Shown: one piece after another, positions 1-12,850 of the stretch
Layout: the number at the start of each line of letters is the position of its first letter
Position numbering within the stretch: the first letter of the stretch is position 1
DNA from: Entrophospora sp. SA101
Taxonomy: Eukaryota; Glomeromycota; Glomeromycetes; Entrophosporales; Entrophosporaceae
Assembly: GCA_958430865.1 (NCBI GenBank)
Contig: CAUDNR010004534.1
Coordinates: 103,371 to 147,346, forward strand
DNA length: 43,976 nucleotides
Reading direction: 5' to 3'
Notes under the pieces: generated by a model
What the model was told of the DNA's origin: nothing
The model's database searches: none
Seen by the model: only the letters and a program-made list of their open reading frames with translations
Translations under genes and position numbers: made by a program

Positions 1-92
1 TATTACTATTACTATTACTATTACTATTACTATTACTATTACTATTACTATTACTATTACTATTACTATTACTATTATTATTATTATTATTA
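1..92. repeat. (TATTAC)n / (TAT)n microsatellite
   Basis: Twelve tandem TATTAC units are followed by a run of TAT units to about position 92. The array touches the window edge, so its full length is unknown. Confidence 0.95.
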
Positions 93-355
93 TACCTAAA
101 CCGTGATTTTTTAATGCTTGTTATTACTGATGTTATCCACTGATCTTTTGCCAAATTTGAATTTACAGCAGAGAATGCTTATTATTACGTATTATTATTG
201 ACAATTTCTTTATTAGCAAATCAGGTAAATGGCGCAGCACGTGATTAGATGATTTGCACCATAACTGGTTAAAATTTTTTTTATTTTTTTTTAAAGAAAA
301 TGGCATAAATATCGGAAATAAAAATAAATCTACCAATATATATATAAAAAAAATT

Positions 356-1371
356 ATGAGTAGAAGTATTAAAGATTCTTCACGTTACAAGTCTTCTTCA
401 ACAAGTAGGCACTCATACCACCACCACCATTCTGCTTCTTCATCGTATAGATCAAATCCTTATTATTCAGAATGGGATCAACAACAGCATCGTAACTATC
501 CTTCAAATAATAATAGCAATAATATCAATAGCAACTCTCACTATCCTCCATCGTCTACTTCTTCACGAAGCAATAGTTCTTCTTCCTATAATAATAATCA
601 AAATAATAATAATCATCGTTCTTCTTATCTCCATGATGATTCAAATTATCAGCATTATTATAATCACAATAACAATAACAATAACAACAACAACAACAAC
701 AACAATCAAAGTCCACTAAAACATCCTTATCCACATCATCATGATTATATAAAAGATCATTATCATTATTCTTCCCCACCAAACGGTTATGGTTCTTCTT
801 CTTATAATACAGCAAAATATCAACAACATTATAATTCATCATCACCAACGCCATCATCATTAATATTAACATCACCATCGTCATCAATACCATTATATTC
901 TTCTGCATCCACTACCCCGCATACACCAAATAAAAAAATGCGCTTGGAATTATTACAGCCTGGATCTGTTGAATATATTGAAACATTAAATAAACTTCAT
1001 CCATTTTCTTCAACTGGGATTAGATTTAAGTTGTTACCTCAATATTGTGACGATGAAAAAAAGGTATTATTATTATTATATTTGGTTTAAATTTATTTTT
1101 TTTATTGTTTTTTACTGATTCTACTCTACATTGATTTTTTTTAATGTGTGTGTGTGGGAAAAAGTGGGTAAGTCATTCGATGGAAGGTCAACGTTTGAGA
1201 GATGCTGAATTAGATTTAAACGCGGATGTTCTTAAATCAGAACGTGAACTTGTGAAATCTATGTGGGAATTAACTAAAGCTGAACATATTGTTGGTTCAG
1301 CAACAAGACAATTTGAAAAACTTTGTACTAAAGAAGAATTTGATAAATATGAAAGGGGAGAAAATTTATGA
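356..1371 (+). CDS. Ser/His/Tyr/Asn-rich protein with conserved helical C-terminus, two exons
   Basis: Unrecognised protein of about 304 residues. I place the start at the ATG at 356: the frame upstream of it (from a TTG at 254) lies in A/T-rich leader with TATA-like sequence at 337-347. Exon 1 is 356-1063 and exon 2 is 1165-1371, with a phase-0 intron (gtatta...aaaag) of 101 bp. Residues 1-200 are low complexity: Ser, His, Tyr and Asn runs, including a poly-Asn tract encoded by an AAC/AAT microsatellite near 660-710. The last 100 residues look folded and mostly helical: LQPGSVEYIETLNKLHPFSS, then, after the splice, WVSHSMEGQRLRDAELDLNA with charged heptad-like spacing. The disordered N-terminus plus compact C-terminus would suit a nuclear or RNA-associated factor, but that is only inference. 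The splice joins two frames that each end at the junction, which supports the model. Confidence 0.7.
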
Positions 1372-2066
1372 TGGATATATTTGTGGATTGGTGGATTAAT
1401 GTATGTGAGTGGATGTATAGATTGATAAGTTATTTAGTAATGAAAAAAAAAAAAAACTAAATAACTGGACTTATGAATAAAATAAATAAATGAATTGAAT
1501 TAATCATCAACAAACAAAAAACATCATCACCATCATTATCAAGAACTTTTTTTTAATTTAATATTATTTATTTGTAAATTTCTTTCTTTTTTTTTTTGAC
1601 TTATTATTTTATTGTTGTAGATATCTAGAAATATGGAAATTATAATAATAATAAATATTATTATTTAAAAAAAAAATGAATTGATCAATATGAACGAATT
1701 ATTGGTAAAGGCTTTGAAAGAAAGGAAAATAAGCACAAACTAATTAATATTTTAATCAGACTACAATAAACAGAATCCTCCAAACCTCTACATTTTATAG
1801 AAAATTCAGTTACTATTCCTTTAAACTTTTGAGATGATCTTGTACTTTGATTTTATTTGGAGAAGGAAGAAAAATTATGAATTTATTTTTTTCCTATAAT
1901 CAAATGATAATGAAGATAAAACACACATACCCTAGAATTGCTTTAGCAAAATTTGTTTAATAACTTGATTAACATTTTAAATGGAAAGTTTCCTCTTTAC
2001 AAACAAATAAAGACAAAAAATAATAAATAAATCGTCAATCAATTAATTATTATATGAATAAGAAAA
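1372..2066. other. Intergenic spacer
   Basis: AT-rich sequence with A- and T-runs between the first gene and the minus-strand karyopherin remnant. I see no supportable coding frame or RNA gene. Confidence 0.6.
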
Positions 2067-3950
2067 TTACTTGTGTCGACCATTCCCTACTATTTTCAAT
2101 ATAAACGACCTGTAATTTAAATAATCAGGTGATAATTGTGGAATTAATGATCTTGGCAAATTCCCACCAACTCCTAAACAATTAAAAAATAAAAAGTTAA
2201 TATTAAAAATTATTTTAAAAACTATATTAATTAGAAAAAATTATAATTGATCTTACAAATAGCAATTATCTCATAATTTCTAATCCATAAGTTCTAATTA
2301 TATTTTCTACCATATTTGTAATTTTATCATCTTTGTAATTTTGTCCTATAAATTCTCCCTAATATTTATAAATAATTTTTTATAATACTTTTTTAAATAT
2401 TACCATAAAAGCAACTGCAGATCTTAAAACAAGTCTTTCTTGTAATCCTAAATCAAGAGAATTTTAAAATGCCAGTAATGCATATAATGCAATAGGGCAT
2501 TTTGTAAGATATTAAATAAAAGAGTTTATTATTATTTGTGAATAATAATGCGCAAAAAAATTTATAACAAAAAAAAAATTTTTTTATATCACCTTTGTCA
2601 AAAGCTCAAAGAATGAATGTAACATATCTGGGTAATTTTCCATATCTAAAATATAAATTTTAATAAAATATTTAAATAAATAAAGCAATTACATTGTCAT
2701 TAATAGCACTATAATTTACCAGCTTTGTTTTTAACAATTGAAAAGTTGTGGTTGTAATAGATAATAACAATTTGCTTAATGTTAACTCACACTCAAACAA
2801 AACTCCATAAACTGTTACAGTTCGAACTGTTGTATCCAACCAATAACAATGTGGATACCTTTGATATGATAATTGAATTAATGGACAATTACTTTGATAG
2901 ATATTAAAAATAAATTTAAAGTTGTATATATTCCGGTACTAAGAAATTTACAAAGACACTTTTAATAAAGAAAGAGAAGAATATATATAGTATTAATGTA
3001 ATTTTATTAAAAAAAAAAGTAAATGTATTTTTTAATAAATATATAACTTCGTTATCATTATACCAAACTTCTGCGACATTTTGCACAATCTCTGAAAAAT
3101 GAATCAGTAAGTCCTTTGGCCTGGAATGAAACTAAAACCTCATCACTAGATTTTATCACGTCAGAGGAAGTTGTAGTTCTATTTGTGGTTTTTGAATCAT
3201 TATAATCAATTATAATAATTTTGTGATCATCAAAAGGTTGAATTCCATGACCACATGCTGTCAAATATTCTAATTGGGTTATAATAATGTTATAAATTGT
3301 AATGGATTCTTTTATGGATTTTATTTGTTTTTGATTTTTTGTTATATTTGTAGTAAAATGGTCATTATAAATTAAAAAAGTAATTATTAAATTCATAAAT
3401 AAAAATTTACATACTTGTTTGACATGTAATATAATTTCTTTTGTTGTTTTAATAATGCTTATCTAATAATTAATAATTGATGATAATTGATATATACAAA
3501 CAATATATATAAGCTTGCCAATATTGGTTGGATCATTTTCTCAGGTGGTAATATTTGAATAACATCCGCTATTTGACTTGATAATTTTTTGTTTATCTCT
3601 AGGCTAAAAATAAATATATAAATAAACTTGTATCATATAAATATATATATACATAATTATAATTATAATAATAATAACTTCTTACATACTTGTATATGAC
3701 TACATATTTAATTAAATTATCAAAGAATTACAGCATGTGTCATAAATTTCTTTAAAAGAATTAGCAGCGGTCAGAATCACTCGACGCTGGTATCAAGTAA
3801 TTAAGAGCTGGTAATATGTTTTGAAAATGAGCTTTTGGAAATAAAAGTGCTAAATCACCAATCAGAGATAAGGCGATATTTCTTATTTTTGCAAATTACC
3901 TGTATTAAATAGACGCAATAAATTTCAACAACCTTTTTTAATGCAGATTC
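2067..3950 (-). pseudogene. Importin-13/transportin-3-like karyopherin, decayed, multi-exon
   Basis: Read on the minus strand, short exons separated by AT-rich introns give an importin-beta-type protein in the correct N-to-C order. Near 3905-3715: IRNIALSLIGDLALLFPKAH then a segment like AANSFKEIYDTCCNSL. Near 3605-3510: KLSSQIADVIQILPPEKMIQ. Near 3260: YLTACGHGIQPFDD. Near 2900-2700: YPHCYWLDTTVRTVTVYG. Near 2645: MENYPDMLHSFFELLTK. Near 2517-2402: CPIALYALLAF, stop, NSLDLGLQERLVLRSAVAFM. The last exon, 2173-2067, is GVGGNLPRSLIPQLSPDYL and ends FILKIVGNGRHK plus stop. The GVGG-x2-PRSL and LQERLVLR motifs are typical of the C-terminal HEAT repeats of the IPO13/TNPO3 group, which carries proteins through nuclear pores with Ran-GTP. 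An in-frame TAA at 2464-2466 and a frameshift near 3765-3770 indicate decay. The N-terminal Ran-binding part was not found. Confidence 0.7.
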
Positions 3951-3959
3951 TATTTTTTA

Positions 3960-6480
3960 TAAATTTTTGTAAATATATTAATATTGATACTTTATAAGTA
4001 ATATGAAAAAATTTTATTTTTTGAAATAATGCATTGTTTAATTGGTTTTTACTACCTGCCATTGAGTATTATCCCTTCCGGTTGTGTTCAACTGAGTATT
4101 CAGTATAAGATTGCTTGCCAAAACAAGGGAGTTTCGTCAAAATGGCATATGTGAAACTGCCGAAATAGTTTTGGCAAATCGTTCTGAAATGCCGAAATGC
4201 CAAAACTGCATATAGCCGACTTTTGGTATAACTGCTGGCCATATTTTAACTTAGAAGTGGAAAGCCGACTGTTTTAATTAACTACCAGTATAATCGACTA
4301 AATTTTTTTTGATCAACTAATTAATATTCAAATAAATAGTCGATTAAATAATCTACTATTCTAAAGGTAAGTATTCGCTTTATTCGAATTACTTTCAACG
4401 TAATTTGAATACTCATAATCATAACAAATATTTCAAATATTTCAAATAAACTTCATTCAAATATAAACCCTAGCTGAACTATAGTTAAATCATGTCAGAA
4501 CTATAGTTTTGCAGTTTCATCATTTCAGCACTATGTAAGAAGTTTTACCTTTCGGCATTAGGCTAAACAAGTTTCGGCAGGCAAGCTTAATTCAATATTA
4601 AATTTCCTGATAATGCTAACGCAGTATTTGTTTTTCCCTGCTGTTTCAAGCAAGGACCCATCCAAACTTGTCCTTTACTTTTTCAAGCTAACTAATTTCG
4701 ACTTTATACGAATAAAAATAACAATGTAATACAATAAAATAATAAAAATGTAAATAAATATGGATAACAAGTTTTGTAATCGAGGATGTGCAAGTGAGCA
4801 GAGAGAGCAGAAAGACCGTTCTGGGAACAAAATTTTAACCCACGCAATTTGGTGATTGACCAATTAAAATCGTGAATTTGATCATTTTGTCGACAATCAC
4901 TTCACCAATAATTATTTTGTTAACGAATTTAAGAAGTTGGAAGTAACCACACGAAACAGTCTAATAAATTAAATCGTACTACTCGAAAATGTATTTAAAG
5001 GATTGGTTTTTGACTTGGTTGAAGAATAACTCTCTTCCTAACTCTTCTCTCTCGATATAATCAAAATAGCCTTAACATAACGAATGTCAATGAAATGATC
5101 TTAAACACAACGAAATTAAGATACATGATCGAGACGGAAAATGAACAATGCATGAAAAATCAAACAAATGTTACATAAAACAACACTTTCTGCCCACGTT
5201 ACCTTCACTAAGTTGTTGTTCTCAGCTTCTTTCCATTTATTAAAGAAAAGATAAGCCAAAGTATTATTGTGTTATTTTTTATTTATCATTTTATCGGAAA
5301 GAGAGTTGTTTAATTGAAAAGAATTTTGCTCGATCGATAAATACAAACAGTTTATATATCAATCAAAAAAATAACTAACTCACTTAAAGGGTCACAATCA
5401 AAAATCACAATCGAAAAAAATGACTAATTCGCGAACAGAACAAAAACTTTGCAACGGCACATTCATTCATTGACCAAATGTGACTTTTATTACGCAACGA
5501 CTGTATTTACTTAATAATCATACACTTTAGTACTAGCGTAATTTTTGTTTGTTGTATATATATATATAGACTACTTTGTTTGCGACATAAACAAACAATT
5601 TATTTATTATTATTATTATTTTATTATTGTACGTTATTTTTAGTAGTTATCGGTGATTGATTATTTCTGGAGTTAGTTGATCAAAGGTTAAACCGCAGCA
5701 AACAGAACAAAAGAAACTTCTCCGATAGATGGACGTGGTAGATAAAAAAAAATAAAAAAAAAATAATACCAAAAAGGTAAGGAAGGAAAAATCTATTTTT
5801 TTAACATCAGGTGAACGAATAGTGAAAATAATTAGTAATTAGTAATAAATAATATATAAATTAATAAAATAAATAAAAATAATAATCATTAATTATAACG
5901 TTTCAAAGTGTAAAAAAAAAAAAATTTAACTAAATCAAAGAAACGTCTCATTTTTTTCATCTCATGCTTCCCAAAAAATTGTGTTTAGTAAAAATTGATT
6001 TTTTTATCAGCTCAATGCTCACTCGATCTGTTCGATCAGTTCGTTCGTTCGCTCATGTATAATGATCACTCTTCTACAACGTCTTATTTCCCTATTACTA
6101 TTTACAAATATAGGCAACAACAAATTTAAAAAATAGTAGATCAAAACCAAAATCATAGAATCTATCCCAAGTAAGGAAAAAAGCAGTGTTACGGGATTTG
6201 AGCAATCTTTTATAAGTGTTAATGATTTCAGTAACTAAAATATGTTTTACCATCAAATAAAATACGTTTTACCATTAAATAAAATACACCATTAAATAAA
6301 ATATGTATTATTTCCGTGCATTTTCCGTAGCCAAAAAAAAACGTACCTTTATCGAAATTTCCGTACAAATTCATCACGAATTCTTTATAAGTTCCTTATG
6401 TATTACGTGCATATCATGTGCATATTCCGCACATATTCCGCACATTTCGGCGCATTTGACAGGAAGATTCTGTATCTGAA
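3960..6480. other. Long spacer with short degenerate repeats, no gene seen
   Basis: I find no coding frame with recognisable composition. The stretch has short degenerate repeats (near 4370-4450 and a GTTCG-rich patch near 6020-6050), a triplet (ATT)n near 5600-5630, three near-copies of a TTAAATAAAATAC-type unit at about 6240-6305, and CGCACAT repeats at about 6405-6455. These look like worn mobile-element or promoter-distal sequence. Confidence 0.5.
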
Positions 6481-6554
6481 ATTAAACACATATTTTCCAC
6501 ATCTTTTCCGTGTGCAATTTTTTATAGGGCATAATTAGCACAGGCATGGATCCT

Positions 6555-7373
6555 TCAATTTTTTTTGACTGCTTCTGATAGAGTAGTGTGATTTGGATGT
6601 CTTTTTTCATGAATATTGTGATAATCATCCAGGTTGTATATACAAAGATTATTTTTATTTTCATTAAAATATTTTTTTACTCTTAATGGATGTTCTTCTG
6701 CAATTTTCTTTTTATAATTATATACAGTTTTATAAGTAACTGAAACTCCAGCATTACCCGGTGCATCAATTCCATCACAAGATGTTCCTGATCCTATAAG
6801 ATATAAGGCAAGTTCTAATTTAAAATTATTAGCATGTTTATTCCGGATTCCAGCCATCAAATACAAAATTGTAACAACTTTCTTTTTATCTTCCTTTTTA
6901 TTATATTCTGAATGGTCTTCTGGTATTAATATATTACATACTTCATTGAAAAAGCCTTTTAAATTTGAATCATTATCTTTAAGCATTTTATTAAACTCAT
7001 CAGGATCTAATATAGGACTATCATGCCTCTTATTGTATAATACTCTAGTCATTTTTTTTATTTTATCACCAAATGATAAATTTATGTCAAAGGATGTTGA
7101 AAATGCTGGTATGATATTTGTTTCAATTAGGTTGATATATTGAATAATTTCTTTTTCTCTTTCTTCTCTTTCTTTAACAGATGGAGGATTTTTAACAATA
7201 GCCATGTAATGGGGAAAACAAATTTGTTGACCTTGTTGTAAATAAGGATATCTTTGAAGATTTCCTTTATAAGTTGCTTTTTCTATAGCTCTATCAGATA
7301 AACATCTAAAATTGTTAGAATTTTTATAACAATTATGAATAAAGCAAGGACCAGTTAACTTTGACTTTGGCAT
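6555..7373 (-). CDS. Multicopy Rhizophagus-type protein, 5' part, probably mobile-element derived
   Basis: 272-residue frame with an ATG start at 7373. The N-terminus has cysteine/histidine pairs (CFIHNC near residue 10, C24, then ICFPHY near 52-56), which could hold a zinc ion. The middle is charged and helical (EREEREKEI near 68). The C-terminal part, ALYLIGSGTSCDGIDAPGNA followed by VSVTYKTVYNYKKKIAEEHP and LDDYHNIHEKRHPNHTTLSE, matches from memory a large repeated gene family in arbuscular mycorrhizal fungi whose YNxDDYHxIHxxRRP motif resembles a transposase core entry. Family members continue well past this motif, whereas this copy stops a few residues later (VKKN, stop). I read it as a truncated copy. 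No function should be assumed. Confidence 0.55.
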   Translation of the reverse strand: MPKSKLTGPCFIHNCYKNSNNFRCLSDRAIEKATYKGNLQRYPYLQQGQQICFPHYMAIVKNPPSVKEREEREKEIIQYINLIETNIIPAFSTSFDINLSFGDKIKKMTRVLYNKRHDSPILDPDEFNKMLKDNDSNLKGFFNEVCNILIPEDHSEYNKKEDKKKVVTILYLMAGIRNKHANNFKLELALYLIGSGTSCDGIDAPGNAGVSVTYKTVYNYKKKIAEEHPLRVKKYFNENKNNLCIYNLDDYHNIHEKRHPNHTTLSEAVKKN

Positions 7374-8113
7374 TTTTGAGAAAATTTACTTTTTAAGCAA
7401 TGGGGATTTAAGTTTTTTAGAAAAAGAATCTAATTTTATTCATGTATTAAATTTTTTTTTTTTAAAGCTTCATTTATACATGTATTTTAATTTTTACATT
7501 TATTGGCTAATTAAACATTCAATATCAACAAAAAACAATCTGATGTTTTTTAAATAAACCATTCATTTCAAAGAAAATAATATAAGCACAATATGAATTT
7601 TTTTTATTTTGATATTTTTTCCCATTTCCCTATTTTTGTCAATTAATCAATGCCATTCATTCATTTACTCAACAAAATGTTAACAAAATCATTGCTAAAA
7701 AGCAATATCCATGTTTCCATTAACTGTTAAAGTCAATTCAACATTTGTTGGATAAAATAACAATTGCAGATGAATGTATTTTCTTGTAAAAAGGAAAGAA
7801 AAAGATCAAAATGATGGAGATGCATTTTTTTGTAAAAAAAGGAAAAAAAAATCAACTTAATAATAATGAATGTATTGAAATCTATTGTAAAAAAAAAAAT
7901 AAACATTTTATTGATCACAATAATTAAAATTAATAAATGTAATACAATTTAACCAATCACGATATTGAAGATTATCAGCCAATCAAATGGATTTTCAACC
8001 ATGCTGGGAAATTCTTGCTTCTATATAGTAAAAAAAAATGAATGAAGGTATTTTTTTCTTACACTATTTTAAAAATATGTAGCATTTTTACATCATAAAT
8101 TAATATACGCTAG
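7374..8113. other. Spacer upstream of VPS10 remnant
   Basis: AT-rich sequence with T-runs. An intron-type acceptor (ctag) lies at 8110-8113, directly before the first recognisable VPS10 exon, so the missing 5' exons were probably cut off by a rearrangement in this stretch. Confidence 0.4.
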
Positions 8114-11100
8114 ACAAAATATTGGAGGCGTAAACCTGATAAAAAATGTAGAATTGGTGATCTGGAAGGTCTTGTTCATAAGAGTGAAGAAAAATGTCAA
8201 TGTACTAAAGCTGATTTCAAATGGTAAAAATTTACATACATAAATGCATATATATATTTTTTAATTTTATTTTTATGATTAATTAATTTGAAATATATAT
8301 TTTTTAAAAAATTGAAAAAATAAAAGCGCTTTCAATTATTGGCATGAAGGTGGATATTTGTAAATTGTATGGTCACAATGAAGAGCGACCATCTAAATGT
8401 ATAGGTGAATATGAAGGAAATAGTGGATATGTTGAAATTTCGAAATCACAATGTGTAGGTGGAGTTGACTGGACAAAGAAAATTAAAAAGAAATGTGAAA
8501 GCACAGAAAGTAAGTGTGACCGTTCAATAATAATAATAATCGTTAATTAGGTTTTTTTTTGATGAACACGTTGATAATTTGTTTATATCTAAATATATTG
8601 TTTTTATATGTTAATGTTATATAGATACTGAAATAGTCACTTCAATGGTATGTATATTGTAATACTTTTTCATGATCATAACAAGCATATATTCCTGACT
8701 TTTTTAATATAGATTCATTATAAACTTATATTATTTAGATGACATTTGAATCAATTATCATGGGTTATATCTATTTTGGCAATAGTGAGACTATTCGTAC
8801 ACTAAATAACGAAGTTTGGATAAGTTATGACCAAGGATTTATATGGAAAATGCCCTCATTTATGGAAAAAGGTGTTAACATCATTGCAATGTTCCAAAAT
8901 CCATATTTCAAATAACGTGTAAGTAGTAGAAATTAAGCATTCAGTAACTATAAAAAAATTTATTTCAGGATAAAAATAATAACAACACTTTTTTGTTTTT
9001 TTTTTCCTCCTTTCTAATATTAGGCATATTTTATTACTTATTCAAAAGAACATTATATGACTATTGATTCTGGAGCCAATTTCATTAAACTTAGTGTTGA
9101 AATGAATCCTAAATTGCTTCAAATACCTGTTCTTGATTTCCATCCTGTTAAACCAGACTGGTTAATTTATACAGGAAGTGTAGACTGTGAGTCTATTCTT
9201 TCACCCAATTGTCACGCAGTTGCTTATTATACAACAACGAATGGACAATCTTGGACAGAATTAAACAAATATGTGAAAGTTTGTACATGGGCAAGAGATG
9301 CTAAATTTAAGACATCGGACACATTGATATTTTGCGAATCATATCTTGAAAAATCAGGTTCACAATTCTCATTTATCAACAATCCACTTCGACTTATCTC
9401 TAGTACAGACTATTTCAGATTAGAAAATAATAATAATAAATTATTTGATAACATTATTGGTCTTGCCACCTTTGAAGAATATATGGTGGTTGCAGAGGTT
9501 AGTTTAAATTACTAATATTTAGTCATTAATTATCAATTATTACTGATTTTTATTTTATCAATTATTTATATTATTGTTGTTGTTTATCATATATAGCATT
9601 TACCTTCAGGACAAAATATTCATCTTTAGATTTCTATTGATGGTATTACTTTTGCCAATGTGAAATTCCCACCAAATATGCAAATAACAATAATGTAATA
9701 ATAATTATAATTATACCAATATCAATATCAATAATTTTTTACATTATTTGACAGCATTTTAATCATTTACTAACCCACAATTTTTTTTCACCCAAATCAA
9801 AAATTCAAAAGGCATTTACTGTTTTAGAATCTACCACACATTCAATCATACTTCATGTTACCACATCATCGTTAATGAATAATCAATGGGGAAACATTTT
9901 AAAATCTAATTATAACAGAACTTACCATTCACTTTCATTGGAACATGTTAATCATGATGTTTGTGGATTTGTTGATTTTGAGAAAATGAGAGGAATTGTT
10001 GGAATTTCAATGGCAAACATTGTTGGTAATGTTCATGAAGTTAATATGGGCAATAATAAAAAATTAAAATCTAAAATAACATTTAATGATGGTAAGTTAT
10101 CAAGGAATATATATATATATATATATATATTTGTTTTAGGCGGTTTGGCATGAAACTTAAGAGTCTTGAATGAACAGTAGTCCAGGTTATTTCTCCTTTC
10201 TAATAAATGTGATGTTTATAATATTAGGAAACACATGGAGCTTTTTAAATCCTCCTAAAGAAGATGCAAATGGTCGAAAATATGAATGCAATGTATTGTA
10301 TCAATTTCTTTTTGCAAATGATGAATTTAGTATTAGATGACTGGTATTTTTTTAACACTGTAATTTACATTGTTGTTATTATTAGGATTGTAATTTGCAT
10401 CTTCACAGTTATACAGAAAGAAGAGACCCTCGTGATGCATTCAGTAGTAGTACAGCTGTTGGATTAATGATGGGTGTAGGGAATGTTGGAGATTATTTAA
10501 CCCCATACTCGGAGGGTAACACTTACCTGACAAATGATGCAGGATTCACATGGAGAGAAGTCAAAAAAGGTGCTTATATGTATGAATTTGGAGATCAAGG
10601 TGCAATTATAGTTATAATGGATGATAAGTCACCTACAGATCATGTATTGTAAGTTTTTTTTCAATTCGATTCCCTCCTTTTTTCGGAATCTTATTATTCA
10701 ATAATGAATATATGAATAATATGAATGATGTTGATTTTGTAGGTATTCATTTGATGAAGGCCAATCATGGTCTGAATTTAAATTTTCAACTGAACTTGTC
10801 AGAGTACGTGATATTGCTACAGTACCTGGTGGAATTAGTAGGAGGTTTATCTTGAGAGGTAGCCCTCAAAATAACTATAACAAAGAAGTAATAATTCATC
10901 TTAATTTTGAAGGCAAGCTTTCAAGAAAATGTAAGAATTTTTTTTCCTCCACATAATCAATCAATAATTTTTTTTATTAAAATATTTATTAAATATATTT
11001 TAATTTTAATGTTATTTATTAAAAGGTAAATTGGACATGAATGATGATGAGAATGATGATTTTGTTTTATGGTATCCTACTCACATAGGAGGATCAGAAA

Positions 11101-12096
11101 AATGTTTGTTTGGTCCTGAGGTATGTCTAATAAAAATTTTATTTAAAAAGTTTTCATTCTTATTATAAAAATTTAATATCTGTTATTTGTAGAGTGGATA
11201 TCACCATAGAATAGTTGAAAAGAACTGTTATATTGGCAACGAACTTATTCAACCTAAAACAATTGATAAGGATTGTGTTTGCACCATGCATGACTTTGAA
11301 TGGTAAGTCAAAGAACTTTTGTTTCAGAACCCAATTAACATTACTAATTTCTAAATTGTAACCATTTATTTATTTATATTTAAAGCGATTACAATTATGT
11401 CCATAAAAATGGTAGTGATAAATGTGAATTATTTCCTGGTGCCCAGCCTTTGGCTGAAGATCCAAATGATATGTGTTCTAGTAGTGATCATTATTATAAA
11501 TCAATAGGGTAATTTTAAATATTATTATTATATAGGAGATATTTTATTTAGTAAAATGCTTTTTAGATGTTTATTTACCACATATTATTATTATATAGGT
11601 ATAGAAAGGTTAAAATGAGCTCATGTAAAGGGGGCGAAGAGAATTATATGGGTGAAAAAATACCATGTCCTGGACGAATAGTTGGCTCAACAAGTTTCTG
11701 GGTATTCTTTATTATTGTAATATTTATTTCTGTAGGAATCACGACAGCATATTTAATATACAAAAATGGTGGAGGTTCAAGAGGGTAAGGATAGTCTTTA
11801 TTTTTTTTGTGGATTATTATTGATTAATTAATTATATTGATTTTTTTTTGTTCTCTCCTTTTGTTATAATTAGTCATATTCGTCTTGGAGATACATATCA
11901 CAGTTCTGGATCAATTTTATCAACAATCAAAGATATTTTTTACTCGATCAGAGTGCCAAGATCTGTTTCAAGATTTTTCTCGAAACTTTCTATACCAGGT
12001 TTTGGTTCTAGATCTGCCAATAGATATAATTATAGTCCAGTTTCTCAAGATGAATCACATCAAGTTTCATTAGAAGATTATGATAATGATAATTAA
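8114..12096 (+). pseudogene. VPS10/sortilin-type sorting receptor, 5'-truncated, with lesions
   Basis: Remnant of a type I vacuolar/lysosomal sorting receptor (yeast Vps10p has two VPS10 beta-propellers, each followed by a cysteine-rich module, then a membrane segment). The first propeller is missing. The sequence starts in its cysteine-rich module (YWRRKPDKKCRIGD, exon 8114-8223). The second propeller follows: exons 8327-8509, 8625-8647, 8739-8918, 9024-9497, about 9597-9694, 9812-10091, 10228-10292, 10386-10648, 10743-10930. The second cysteine-rich module is 11026-11120, 11193-11302 and 11386-11508 (CVCTMHDFECDYNYVHKNG). Then 11599-11784 carries the membrane helix (WVFFIIVIFISVGITTAYLI), and 11874-12096 the cytosolic tail, ending at TAA 12094-12096. 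All junctions from 9812 on keep phase. Lesions: a frameshift between HEGG and DICK near 8345-8355, TAA at 8913-8915, TAG at 9627-9629, and no clean donor near 9694. Confidence 0.85.
10109..10130. repeat. (AT)n run in VPS10 intron
   Basis: About eleven AT units sit just inside the intron after the exon that ends at 10091. Confidence 0.8.
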
Positions 12097-12615
12097 TTTA
12101 ATTCATGATTTCACTATGATTTTTAAATTTTTAAAATTTTTAAAATATAATTTTGTAAAATAATGTTTATCATTAGAAAAAATATATGTATATTTATATG
12201 TCATCAAAAAGGGATCAATTAAATAATAAATTGAATATTATTTTTTAGAATCGTCGTTATTGAAACATTGAAATGTTAATCAATCAAGAAAAATACATCT
12301 TTTTTTTATATACCTAAATAATTTTATTTTAAGATCATAGTGTTGTAAATTCTTTGTTTAATATAAAAAAAGCACATCAGTGGTTCTCTAGTTTATTATT
12401 TATATATTGCAATCTTCCTCTTGAGTCTGAAAATAAATAAATGCATCAGTAATAATAAAGTTTTGCTATCCTAAATTTATTATTTTTTAATCAATTGGTT
12501 ATGTATGGGAAATTATAATATTTATTTATCAAATCCTAATACTAAGCAAAGATAACCCAATCAAATAAAACAAAATAAATACATGACAATAGCATATTAG
12601 TTTTTTGTATCGTTG
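12097..12615. other. Spacer between VPS10 remnant and minus-strand fragment
   Basis: AT-rich 3' flank of the VPS10 remnant. No coding frame or RNA gene seen. Confidence 0.4.
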
Positions 12616-12617
12616 AA

Positions 12618-12850
12618 GTTATTCTTCACCAGGCATTCCTACAACCCGCTTGGAGTATTCAGATAAGACAGAGTATTCCTGTGCTGAAGCTGTTGTTCAC
12701 TAGACTTTCTAAACATCACTTGGAACTGAATTTTTTCTTTCGATAAATCCTACCCATCACAGCTATTATTATAAAAATCGAAAATATTATTACTGATATT
12801 CGAACAGTATTTAGTGATGATGATGGTGCCAAGTTTACCTCGGATGCTGA
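12618..12850 (-). pseudogene. C-terminal fragment of a single-pass membrane protein
   Basis: On the minus strand an acceptor-like CAG is followed by a frame reading ASEVNLAPSSSLNTVR, then a hydrophobic helix (ISVIIFSIFIIIAVMG), a basic stop-transfer RIYRKKKFSSK and a stop. A second frame ends ASAQEYSVLSEYSKRVVGMPGEE plus stop at about 12618. The order of membrane helix, basic anchor and polar tail is typical of the last exons of a type I membrane protein, but the two pieces are in different frames. No family is recognised. Confidence 0.35.

Noticed and set aside
555..908. Minus-strand frame across the Ser/His-rich gene
   Set aside because: It is the antisense shadow of low-complexity codons and has no start context or family features.
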